Origin: Lingula anatina
Taxonomy: Eukaryota; Brachiopoda; Lingulata; Lingulida; Lingulidae
Length of the DNA: 64,000 nucleotides
NCBI RefSeq assembly: GCF_001039355.2
Contig: NW_019774958.1
Coordinates: forward strand, 877,582 to 941,581
Direction: 5' to 3'
The number at the start of each line of letters is the position of its first letter. Position 1 is the first letter of the stretch. The notes under the pieces are model-generated. The model saw only the letters and a program-made list of their open reading frames with translations, had not been told where the DNA came from and searched no databases. The position numbers and the translations under genes were made by a program. Positions 10,451 to 23,300 of this stretch are shown here, in pieces.

Positions 10451-13400
10451 CTAAAAGATCAATCATGTGGTTATTAGTTATCATTTCTCATATAAAATCA
10501 AATATTAAATTAGGCAACTGTAAAGAACAAAATGAATTCGATGAGGACTTGTGTTTTATGAAGTTTTAACTGACTAGTATCATTGTTAAAGTTGGACAAA
10601 AATTAATGTATACTATAAAATCCTTGTTTGTTATGGGTGACATAAATGTACTTCAACAAAGTGGTTCGCTCACATGATTTTCTGTGTTGATTTCGTGCAC
10701 GTTTCCTTTCCCTGGGAGTGCGAGACGTGGGTGCAGACGTTGCGCTCTTCACACATGCCTCCAAGATCTCATCATCGTCTCCTGTGTCGTACACTTCGGA
10801 GTCTGTGGCCATGCTGCGGCCTCGTTCTCTCGCCTGTCCGTAATCTGGAGGATAAAGAAGCACCTTGGTTTACCACTGTACAACATATTATTACAATACA
10901 TTGAAACAAGGTATAATAACAACACAATATACTGTTGCTGCACATGAAGGTATAGTTGTACAATAAATTTTCCACTTTTGCTCCATCAAATTTTTCAGTT
11001 CTCGGTTCAAACCAATTCTATTACAGTTTTTTTTCTTCTAATGTCTAGTGTCTACTAAACAGATCTGACAAAAAATCTGATTTGAGAGAACTGTCAATTA
11101 ACCCCTTTTCAAAGTAGACAGATTGAAATTGTGCTGTTCTACATTTGTAGCATATTGAAATGTTGCTGTTGTACATTTTCTAAAACAATAGCAAGCCCAT
11201 AGCCAGCAATTTCAAAAGGTTTTTTTTTTTTTTTCTGAAAAAGTGGACCTTTTATGATGAAACATTCGTGTACCTAGATAAAATTTTACCTAGAGGGGAC
11301 ACCTTTTCCCAGCAGAAAGGAGGGTTCTTTCGAACCCCCCTAACCCCCACTGGCTACAGGCCTGAATTGCAATTAAGTATATCTACTAATTTAAAATGTT
11401 GAATTTTTCTCCCAAAGTTTCTGACTTGTAATCACTATCACAATATCTTTCCCTAAGTTAACATATCTCTAACTTACCAAAACAGTATCTCTTAGTTTAT
11501 ATATCTCAAAGTTACAAAAGGAGAATCTCTCCCTACGCTTAAGACTAGGTCCCAACCGAACATACGGGCTGCTATGTGTGGTCTATGGTTAAAAAAAAAA
11601 AAAAAAAAAAAAATGGGGAAAACATTGGAGTTGGTGCGTGAGGAGCACGTCCATTGTGCGACTTTTGGAAGACGCAAACAGCACGTAGAAACTTTTTGAC
11701 ATGATCAACAGCTGCTACTTGATTCCTTCCCTGCGATCTAGCTACGTCCTAGCCAGACGCAAGGAACCTAAAAAATGTGCATCCAAAACGTGGTTGGGAC
11801 TTAGGCTTTGTATATTTCAGACTTACCAACAGAATATCTCTTCCTATGTTTGGCACTATCCCCACGCACACTCCCAGTTTCTGAGGTATAACCATTGGCA
11901 AGGATCTGTTTTAAAGCGTCCACACTTTGGTTGTCTTTCTGCTGCAGTCTGTTCCCTAAGGCCTGCTGCTGGGGGGTTTGTTGTTGGTCTTTGGTTTTTG
12001 AAAATTTCTCCGTCTGAAAGAGTTTACGAACACAGTGAGGTCCAAGTTTCTGTGTGGTCAAACTGACACCTGACTGATGCAGAGTTTAGGCCCTTTATTT
12101 GATACTGACTGTATTAATTGAAGATGTCAATATTGTTTTCCTAGTCTTAGAGGTGGTGAAATATTTTTCTTTCCTCAGAAATGTTAAGTGCGTAACCAGA
12201 AAAAGATAAATCAAAAATAGTTCCCAGCTATCAGAAAGATATACTTTTAATGAACTTCCAATAATAAATCTTGGGGAAAAAAAATGAAAAAAATTTGTTT
12301 GAAAATTAATCATCATACAATTTTGGTCAATAGCATTCTCATAAACACAAAAATTTAACTTTTAGGTATTATATTAACATAAAAATCAACTTTGTGCAAG
12401 ATATTTGTTGTAAACATATCATATATAAGATGGCTTGTTGAATCTTTGCAATCCTCTGCATGTTTAGAATTAATGGCTGTTTACTGGTCTCAAAAGTTTC
12501 GAGTTTCTAAACAAAAAGAGTCAATACATACATCAACAATCATCTTCCCCCTGGTTTTCTTCCTTTCCCTGTTGTTTGCCTTCTTCTCTCTCTGTTGTAG
12601 CACTTTCTCCCGCGTGGTGCGATACTCCAAGGCAAACTCGCTGACCGTCTTACAGAACTCTGACACTCTGGCCTCTTTAGCACTCGTCATGGGAATCCCC
12701 ATGTAGACCAGGAACTTGACAAACCTGAAATTGGAATGAAACATGAATATAAAGAAAGGCAAAGTACAAAAGGAAATTCATGATTAAGTGGAGCACTAGA
12801 TGTTATAGTTGTGGAATAAATGGTCAGAGAAGAATTTCATCAGCTGTGTTAAGTTATAAGAAAGGTGTGATTTTTTCTTCAGTCAACAGCTAATATTGAG
12901 ATAGGTTTTACCTCCAATATTTCGATGTCTATCAGGACATCCTCAGGGAATGAGTACACCTCCTAAGTAGAGGCTATTCACCTGGATAGCCTCATTCCCT
13001 GAAGAAGATGTCCTGATAGACATCGAAATATTAGAGGTAAAAATTGAAATGGCAGAGTGAATGAGGAGCCCATGGCTTGTGATTACACTGCCATCTAGTG
13101 GTGGTGCACAGTTTTCTGTGACCAAGATCAGTCAAAAATCACCATTAAAAGAACTTGCATTCACGTACCTGTTCTGTACTCGCTGATACACAATCTTCAG
13201 CACTATTATCCTCTCCGCAGAGTCCGACAGGAACTCTGACAACCTGGAAATAAATTTCATCGCCTCATGAAATATAAATTTAATCAATTGTGCATTTTTT
13301 CTGGGTCACATATCACGTGTAATCATTCAAAATGCAAGTATCACAAGCTTATAGCATTATCCTCTAGTGTAAACTAATACAAAACTGTTATTTTAAAGAG

Positions 13401-16400
13401 AGCAGTAAGTATTTCCGCCATCATTTATTTTAAATACTTTAAAGTATTTTCATTACCCATATCTGCGTACCCCTTACACAGAAAGGTTTCTTCAATTCTA
13501 TTAACAGAAATATGTTGCAGTTTTGGGAAAACATGAACCCTGTTCAAATTGATTCAACTTAGCACTGAATATTCTTAGCCTGTTCACGCCAATTTAATTT
13601 AGAGCAGAAACATTTAATTCCCCAAACAAGACACCATGAAATTATCAACTGCACATAATTTTAACAACCTGCCAGTCTTCGTTCAGGAATACAAGTAGTA
13701 CCTGAGGTGAAGAAATACATAATAAATACAAAATATGTCTCAGGCATGAACAGATCTACAAGCTGGAAGCAGAGAAAGTTGCTTGATTTGGCAAAGAAGA
13801 AATAGATGGACAAGCGGAAATGTTGTGATAATAAAACAAAAATTCATTTACAGATTTGGGGTAAAATAAATGACATCCATGATTCAAAACATAAACTGTG
13901 ATAAGATGTGCTTTAATAAGAACAGTGGGTATTTTGGATTAAGTATAAAAGAAAAAAGATATAATAGGTTTGCATAAACAAAATCAAAATGATATTTGTC
14001 AGGGTAATTTGAATGAAGTTTAAAAGAAAAAGAGTTTGGTATGCATAAGCAAAATCAAGTAAACAATCTGTTTTTCTTTCTACTGATTTTTTTTAGTTAT
14101 TTATTAATTTTTTCTGGGGGAAGGGAAACAGACAGGAAGATCTGATTCATAAAATCATCAAGTATAGATTCATTGCATAATAAATTTGCTGCTTGCTGGG
14201 CAAAAAAGCAGGGAGACAGTGTGGACCGACGCTACACAACATATGGGGACTTTTACCTTTCTTCTACACTGCGAGTATTGCTGAAATGGCATGAATAAGC
14301 AGTCAGTAAAATATTCTATTTATTTTATCCCTAGATTTTATTTACACAGCCAACAAAGCAGGTTATACTGCCATCAGCATTGTTTTGTCTGTTTGTTAGT
14401 AGACAGGACACCTCCAAGAGATGTCACTTTGATGAAAACTTCACTATAAGTATAGATCATTATTAAGGGGGAAATGTTCAAATCCAGGCCTTTCAAAAAA
14501 AAAAAAAAAAAAAAAAAAAAAACTTTTTATCCTTGACTTAGAAGTGCTGTCCAGATTAGAGTTATAAAGCATTCAAATCCTTTAATTTTACATTAAAAAC
14601 TTTATTTTAAAGTACATATTTTTCCTTACTTTGTTCTCATGCTGTAGAAGGAGTAGCTATCATGCTTGGCTATCGTTCTCAAGTGATCCCAGGACTTTTT
14701 ACAGTCGTTCTCCATCTTGTTTAACTTTCCTTGCAGCTCTGTCCAGTCAACCTGAGATAAAGACAATAAGCCTTCTCAATTCAGGAATGATCTGGTATTA
14801 ATATTTCATCCATGAAACATACTAGGAATATACCAATTGATAAAAAACTCTAATATTACCATCTGCTGCTAAACACAAAAATCTTCCACTAGATGGTGCC
14901 ACTTGATGGTGAACCCAAATAAACTGGCACTAGGTGGCGCCATAGACCTGACTGTCAACAGGAATATTCTCCCACTAGGTAGAATGTGTAGTATCTTTTT
15001 AAAAACTGACCAGTAGTTTATCACAGATGGTGACACATGCACACACGTATTTACCTTGGCACACCGCGTGACGGCAGCAATGTCAGAGTAGAGGTCTGTG
15101 GTGTCAGGGAACTGGTCCAGTATTATATCACACAGATGGTGGAGTAACGAGTGCTTGTGAACTGTGTCCTTGACCTCAGGAACCTTGGCAAGATAGTCAT
15201 ACTGGAAGCCCTGGCTCTAATGGAGGGAAGACAAGAGGGAAGAAAAATATAACACTGGTTTCTGTATATGGATTTGTTAGTGTTAATTAATCAGCTAATG
15301 GCAAATCATGCAGTAATTTTTTCAAATCTGTTGAGGTAATTACCAAATACAAAGTTGTAAAGTTAGTTCACTGGAAACAATCAAACTGAACTATGGAAAA
15401 CCAGTATTCCAATAAAAACTTTGAGCTCCTTTTTCTTTTAAATACAGGTACATTTCACTGCTTAATCCTAATATTCTCCTCATATTTACCCCTCCATCAC
15501 TTCTCTCTCTCTCTCTCTCACACACGCACGCACGCACGCACATGCACACACACACATAGATGTCCATCAACCTTTGCTAACTTACTTGAATACCATTCAG
15601 AAAATTGCCCACAGCCAGGATAGCTGAGAGGATGCATTTAAATGTCTTGTTGTTTCTCAATTCATCAATTCCATTCTTTAGGTCCATCAAGGGCTCAGCT
15701 ATCTCCTGTTTACAGAAAACAACAATTCAAATCTTACCCAGATACAAAAAGTGTTGGGCATATTTCTGTGAAAGCTTGATGTGTGTAACAACTATGCAAG
15801 GTTATACATTTTTTTTCTAATTATTACTTGATGATCTTACATCTGAGAAAAATCAATGAATATGGCATTTATCAAAGATGAAAAAGCATCAAGTTTTTTT
15901 TGATAACTATCTAATGGATAGTGACATCTAGAGTTGATGAAACTTGTCCCAGGCTTACCTGTTCCACCACTTCATAATCCATCTTGAAGAGCCAGAGTTC
16001 CAGTCGTGCCTGCAGCTCACTAATGGAAGACAGCGTGAGCAGGAACTGTTCTGCGGTGCCCAGAGGGGTGTCAGGGTTGGCCATCTGCGCCTCCAGAATC
16101 TTGCTCTTCTCTTCATCCGTGGGGATCATGGTGGAGAGGATTTTCTGGAATGGTTTTGTATCATTCTATACATACTTTGAAACCACTTATATGATAGGCT
16201 GAACAAAAAACATGAAATCCGGTGGAAACTCGACTCCTGTGGTGATGATATAATTTTAAAGCTACTGTAGTAAAACTGATACATACTATAACAATTGCTA
16301 GACAAAAGTATCAGTTTAACATTTTGAAAATAAAAGTCATCTTCACTTTGTTCTGGATAATTTGTTAAGTCTAATAGTACTTCAATTTGACAGGTAATCC

Positions 16401-17264
16401 CCAAATTGGGTCAAAATTTAGTTTACTTCTGCTCCACCAGGTTCGTTAGCAGGCAAGGCAGTTTAGCCAATGATAATATAGGAAAGATTCTATCAAGATT
16501 GTTATCCTTTAGATTTTCAAGATCTCCTTAACCCTACCTCGATTCCTTCCTTATTCATTATTGCACTGTCCATTTTCAAGATGGCGGTCTTGATTGTTCG
16601 TGGCGGTGGAAGGACGGTCATACCAATATTAATGGCATTTGAGCGTTTTGTGTCCAATACAATGATTTCTTTCTTTGCTCCCTCCTTTGCTTGCTGGAAT
16701 GGGTGGTAAGCCAAATGAGTTGTTGATTTATTCTAAATGACTCAAAATATTTGAATATAACATAACCATGATGCAAAAATTCTCCAAAATGCAATATATA
16801 TATATATCTTAAGCAAACTGATACAACTCAATATTATCTATTTGCAGTGATCTTATATATTTCATTGTTTTTTTTTCCTTGCATTAATTCGGTTACTACT
16901 GATATATTGCATATCAACTGATCACTGATCAATGTTCTTTTAAAAGTGCAAGCAATGTAATAAAAAGGTTGACCATGAAGTGAACATTTCTTAAACTCTG
17001 TGAATTCAGATGTTTGTAACATAGAGACTACATCAGGAACTAAAAAGGCCTATAGCGTAGGTATACATGAGAGAGAAAGAGAGAGAGAGAGAGAGGAGGG
17101 GGGATAGGGGATAATATCTGGGTAGTAGAGATCTAGCACATAATATTGGAGTCAGACTACGTGTACCGGTTATTAGATTCAGGGGTCTCATCCACCAAAG
17201 AACTTAAACATTAAATTGGCATTAACTTTCACATCTAAATCACAGTGAAGAATGGACATGAAAT

Positions 17265-17331
<67 letters not shown>

Positions 17332-20275
17332 GAGGGGGGAGGGATTCTAGCAATGTGTGATGGTGCGGAGATGGAATTTAGCTAACAAAAAATTTTGATA
17401 AGCAGGGAAAATCTGGCATAAAGACTTGACCAGTGTCTCAGTGAACTGTTGACTACTCAGCACAAGTACAGCAACTAAAACATGCAACACAGTAAAACTC
17501 ACTTAGAGAGGACTGTCAGAAACATAAATCTAAAAATTCAAAAAGTGGCCTTGGAAACAATCAAAATCTCTAGTAACATGATGTAAAAATTTTTGTTTTT
17601 CTTTCAAGACATCTGTTCATAAACTGGTAGGTCATCTTATCAATGTGATGTTACCGTTTGGTTCAGAACATCCTCTATAAGTGTGTCTTATCAACATGTT
17701 GAAATTATCTCATCTTGTAAGCAAGAAGCTCTTGAGCAACAAAAGTGACTGTCATCTTCATGCCAGAATTTCCACAAATGTTGCTTAGTTTCTTACCGGA
17801 TCCTGTTAAGTTGACGTCCATGATCAGCACATGCAGCAAATTCAAGAAATTCAAAAGAAAAAACAAAAAGCAACAACATTATCAAATAGTTAATCCATGC
17901 CTGGTAGCTGCTGAAATTGAAGTATATTTACTCAGTGTTATTAAAATTCGAACAAAGGTGAAATGTCTTCTTTAACTTTTCATACTTTTTTCGCGATAAA
18001 TAAACTCAACTTTTCATACTTTTTTGCGATAAATAAACTCAACTTTTCATACTTTTTCGCGATAAATAAACTCAACTTGGGCTAAAAAATGTTATCATTT
18101 TTAACAAAAAATATCCAGCTTTTCTCTTCTTTTTCACCTTTGTTTTTTCTTTCAACAATTTTATGTAGCTTATACTGCAACAACAGGTTAAGTAATAAGC
18201 AAAATAAAAAATATATAAGCCAAAACTCGGCAAAGAAAATAAATAAAAAGCAAAAATATTTCATGGCCAGTTTGTGAAACAAATATGAATGTAAAAATGT
18301 AATGCAAAATATAGCACTTAAAACACAACACACAAAATTTCACCCATCGAAATTTCACAAATTTTCTTTTGATTATTTTCTGTGAATTTTCAAAATTAAT
18401 TTAAAATGAAAAAAAAAAAAAGCAAAACTCACAATAACACATTCTAAACTGCTGATCTGCTATAATTATTATAACACCTCAAAATTGTATCTTCAAATCA
18501 TTATTTTGTGATATCACATACACAATAATTTTCATTTCAGGCTATCCTGTATGTTCACTTTGAAACTGCATACAAACCAAATTAATAAAACACAAAACTC
18601 AAAACACAACACACTCACATAACCAACAAAAAAAGTGACAAAACAACACAGCAGTGACTCTACCTTGGCTTTAAGCTCGTTAGTCCGACTCTCGAAGAGG
18701 TGCTCCAGTTTCTGTTCATCAATCTTCACTTTGACTAGACCCTTCCAGACAGTCCCCGCCTTCGCCAGAACTGGGGGAACATTGGTGTCACGCACCTCTT
18801 TCCAGTGTAACCTAAGTGTCTTCTTGTTTTTCTTAATGGTATTAGCACCGGGTTTTCCACCTCCTGGCGGAGGGGGTGGGGGGATACCACCTCCCCCTGG
18901 GGGCGGTGGTGGAGGAGGTGGTAAACCAGGGGGTGGGGGTACACCTGGGGGTGGTGGAGGAGGGATGCCACCTGGGGGTGGGGGTGGGGGTACCCCTGGC
19001 CCTCCCATCCCTTGAGGAGCAAGAACTGCTGTGATGTCTATGTCATCCTCGGCTCCTAAGTCTGTGAAATCTAACTCCTTGATTCTTAGGGGACGTCTCA
19101 ACTGAAGATTGTTCTCCAGCTGTTCCCAGTGGAGATCCTGATCCCCCTTGGGTGTGGAAGGTGACGGTGCGGCGGGTGATGAAGAATTCAATTTAGGTGC
19201 ATCACCAGAACGAGCAAAACGATCACGCATGCTGGTGATGCGGCCTGTAACATCCCCGCGAGGGGCCGATGGTTTTGCTTCCTGTTGCTGTGGCTCCTGA
19301 GGGGGCTGACGGAACCTGTCCGCGACTGATTGCACTGCGCTCTTATTGAGATTCCCTCCACTGCTCTTTCCTTCCTCCTCCTGTGACGGGGCCTCATCCT
19401 CGTCCATGCTATCCCGCGACTTCATTTTGTACAACAACCATCGTTTATTGTTTGAAACACCAGGGGGCACCCTGCCCTCTTGTTGTTCACTTTGTTGTTG
19501 CTGCTGTGGAGACACAGCCTTCTGATCAAAGCGGTTACGAGATTCATTCCGTTTGTTCATACGATTCTCCATTTCAGAGTAATTGTTTGTTTGTTCATTT
19601 GTGCTCTGGTAGCCGGACTCGTTGGAGCCCTGAGGTTTGTGGAACGGCTGGATGTTGGGGGTCGGCAGCCGTTTGTCTTGGGATGCCAACTCCTCAAATT
19701 TGCCGCGACGATTTGTAAACGGCTCATCTGTAAAATGTGAAAGTAGATTGAAATCAAATGTTAAATATATTCTAAGGGATATTTTTCTTTTCTAAATAAT
19801 ATGGTTTTCTGTCACCAAATGTCATTCATCTTCGAATATTACCCTATACTGTTGTCAATGAAATTCATAAATAATAATTAAAGGAAAGGAATCTAATTGA
19901 TGAAATACCCATGAAATATAAAGAAAAGAGCATGTTTCTTACACAAATACCAGGAGAAAAGTGCTGGAAATCAGACCTCAATCCAGGAGCCAGCATGCTT
20001 CCACACAGGACAGTTGAGACATGACAAACCACAGGTAAAAATTGTCACATGCCACTTAAAAAATCTTTTTTTTTTTGCTCCTAATTTTTTTTTTTTTTGA
20101 GACAAATCGAACATCTTCATGCTCTTTAAGAAAGTTCCTGCACTCAAGAGTTCAAATATTTTCTGACAAGTATGCAACATGCACATGAGAAATTTGACCA
20201 CGAGACTCAAACAGTTAACATGTGACTGAAACCATGCAGTGGAAAAACATGCTGCCACTGTGACAAACAAACAAA

Positions 20276-20322
<47 letters not shown>

Positions 20323-23300
20323 ACTGGGGACCCAGGATCAAGTTCAGGTAGCATTGGGGCAAAGGCTTTCTTGTTTTTGTAGAACCCTTCCCAGATGTGT
20401 CTGGCTGCATGTGTGTGCTCCCATCAAGTGTGAAACAGTAAGTGGAAAATATTACCCTTCTGTGTCAACTACCCCCCCTCCCCCTTCCCTTCCTTGAGTT
20501 CTTACCTGCTTTGGAATGATTGTTAAGTTGCCTGTGGGAATGATTAGCATGGGGCGGGTCAGACACACCATTAATGCTACCACTACTGCTACTGGTACCA
20601 TTGTATGTGGATGTATATCTGGACGGAGTGGTAGTAACAGTAGCAGTAGATACAGTAGCATTAGCGTGGGACCGGTCACCATTGACGAGATGACTAGTAT
20701 CTGGGGAGTCGGTGCTGCTTTCTTGTTCCTTTATAAAAGACCGCTGGCGCTCTCTTCGTTGTCGCCGTCGGGAGGGGTCAACTGGAGGTGAGAGGAAGGA
20801 CTCAAGCATGATGGGATTGCAAAAACCAAACTGACAAATTGCATGTCAATGATATAAACATACCACCATATGCATGAAACACGGAGACCTTTTTTATTTA
20901 CAAATCATACAAAGTGGGCACACATAAACTGACAACAGACGGAATTTCAAAATATGTCCATCAAAGCAAATGATTCATATGTACTGTAACTTTGAAGTGA
21001 TATAAATTTTGTGCAGATATATCACGCTTATAGATATCTTCTCTTAATTACATATTTCGGTTATTTAGATGTACCCACTTTCATTTCACTATAACACACA
21101 AAGCTTCAGTAACTCTTTCGCCTTAAAACAATGCAACCACCTACAAAATAACTATGCTCAAATTTTCCCAATCCCAATTAATTTTTTCCATGCTGTAAAT
21201 AAAGGGAGGAAAATGAAAACCAATCAACCCATGCAAATAAGTTATCCCAACACCTTAATGATAAATCTCCAAATGAAGTCTTATAATGTTCTTTAAAATA
21301 TATCATGCTAGTTCATTATTCATTTATCCATGTTTGATTAGATATCAATAGGGTATAATAACAGCATTTGTTACAGCAATAGTTTACTTAGAAAATTCAG
21401 AGCAACTTAAAGACGAGTTCCTCAAGCAATTAATTAATTAAATCACTTGTACGTAAGGATATGTTCTTGCAGCAACTCAACTATGCAGAATGTATTAAAT
21501 TTTTTAAAAATCATATTTGTGTGTCTAACCAAAACGACGTTAAATGCTTAATGTGTTAGTGAATGGGCCTTTGATCCATTTCTGAAGCATAATTTATCTT
21601 GAATTTGCTCAAGAGATGGGTTATTCAGTTGCATAAGACACTGTTGACTGAACATGCTACACTGAAAGCACTCTCAATATTGATTCTGTCAAAGCGTAAA
21701 TACAGCAAAGGTACGGATCTGGTTTAAATGTTTAACCCGCCCCAAACAAGTTAGGAAACCTTTTTTAGAAAACAGACAATTCTCTTTCACAAAAACCTTG
21801 GATTTCAATTATACAAAAATATGCACACTGACTAGTAAGAATTTGAATGAAATAAAATTTCAGAATAAAATTCATCAGAGTGAGTAGTAAGTTTAAACCC
21901 TAGGACTATTATTCAATCCCTATAGTCAGGTATGCTAGACTTCTACTGGCCAAATACAAAGGTGTCACTTTACTGCATTTTTAGAATCTTGGCGTATTGC
22001 ATTTAGCACCTCTCTTTATTTGTGTGCTGCAAACCAAATCTTGTGCTCGCTTCACTTCTCAAACTTTTTAAACACATATTTTAAGGTGAGCAACATCTAT
22101 TAACCCTCTTATACCTGTCTTCCTTGCAACAGCTTTAAAAATTACATATGATAAATATCAAATGATTTATCACTGAAACCTTTTTATCACAGTTATCATT
22201 GATGTTATCCACTTTAAGCTTTGATGAAGAGTTATTCGATGCATTTACATATTGAACATAAACCAGTTCAGTCAGGTGGAGTACTGCTTTACTGACAACT
22301 TTCTGACTGTTTTACATAGATAATTTACCTGAAACTGGTTAATATGTTCTTATGTGAAAACACCGCTCTTAATGCTGTAACTTGTTAAAATAAAATAAAT
22401 ATTGAATGTTTTCACAAAGGAAAAAATGTTTTCAAGATTTTAACTTTTTCAGTTAAAGAAGACAAAAAAAAAAAAATAATAATAATTTGGCAATTTTGTT
22501 AATGGTCTAATAAATCTAAATACTTTATCAAATTAGTAAAAAAACAACATGCAAACCAACATACATGCACTCTGTTTAGGTGTCGTGTCCGTGGTGTCGC
22601 AGGATTCCACGGAATGCGGTCTATGCATGCTCCCGTGCCTACCTTCTGGCCCCGCCTCATCGCTGTCACCACGTTGTAATCCTGGAAAACCACGCTCGCT
22701 GAAATAAAAATTAAAAAATATCTAATTGCTACTAAAGAAATGATTCATTTATAATACTAAAATTTTTATAATTTTAAAAAAGAAAAAGAGAGAGAGAGAG
22801 AGAGAAAAAAAGGAAATTTAAATGCAGTGATTTGAATTTTGAGATGTTGCACATTCCTTAGCCAAATTAGAATCTGTTTAACATTTGACCTGGCTGACTA
22901 TTTCTGAGCTAGGGAGAGTCTAAAATACAGCAGCAACTTGCATTTTCAACAGATAAGAGCCATTATGTGCAGTAAAAAAAAGGTTAACTGTCAAGCAGAT
23001 TTCAGGAATTGTATGGACAAATTGATGAATGTTCGGACTCTGTGAAATTGTAGAAAATGAAATTTAAAATCTCCAAACTCTCATTTACATGTATAGTACT
23101 CCAAACTGTAAAAGAAACTGATTGATTATAATTATAATATCATTTTCAATTGACTGGTTGATTTATGACCAATCACATACCCTGTTGTCCTTCTCCTCAT
23201 ATCTTTGGTCTCTTCCTCTTTGTGAGATGGCAGTTTTCCAATCTCGCGACGTTTAGTTGGTGGAGTGGCTGGAGTGCCTCCAAATGATGATCGACGGCTC

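Noticed and set aside
10603-10673. Read-through C-terminus of FHOD exon 22 to the stop at 10603
   Set aside because: It would lose the conserved LRRTLKSGL, which is found intact at 10450 after a clean acceptor in the right phase.
18635-19015. Plus-strand open frame rich in glycine opposite the FH1 region
   Set aside because: It is the antisense of the proline tracts in FHOD exon 13 and has no independent support.
20207-20410. Minus-strand frames with IYLF repeats
   Set aside because: They are translations of the (AAAT)n microsatellite at 20266-20322.
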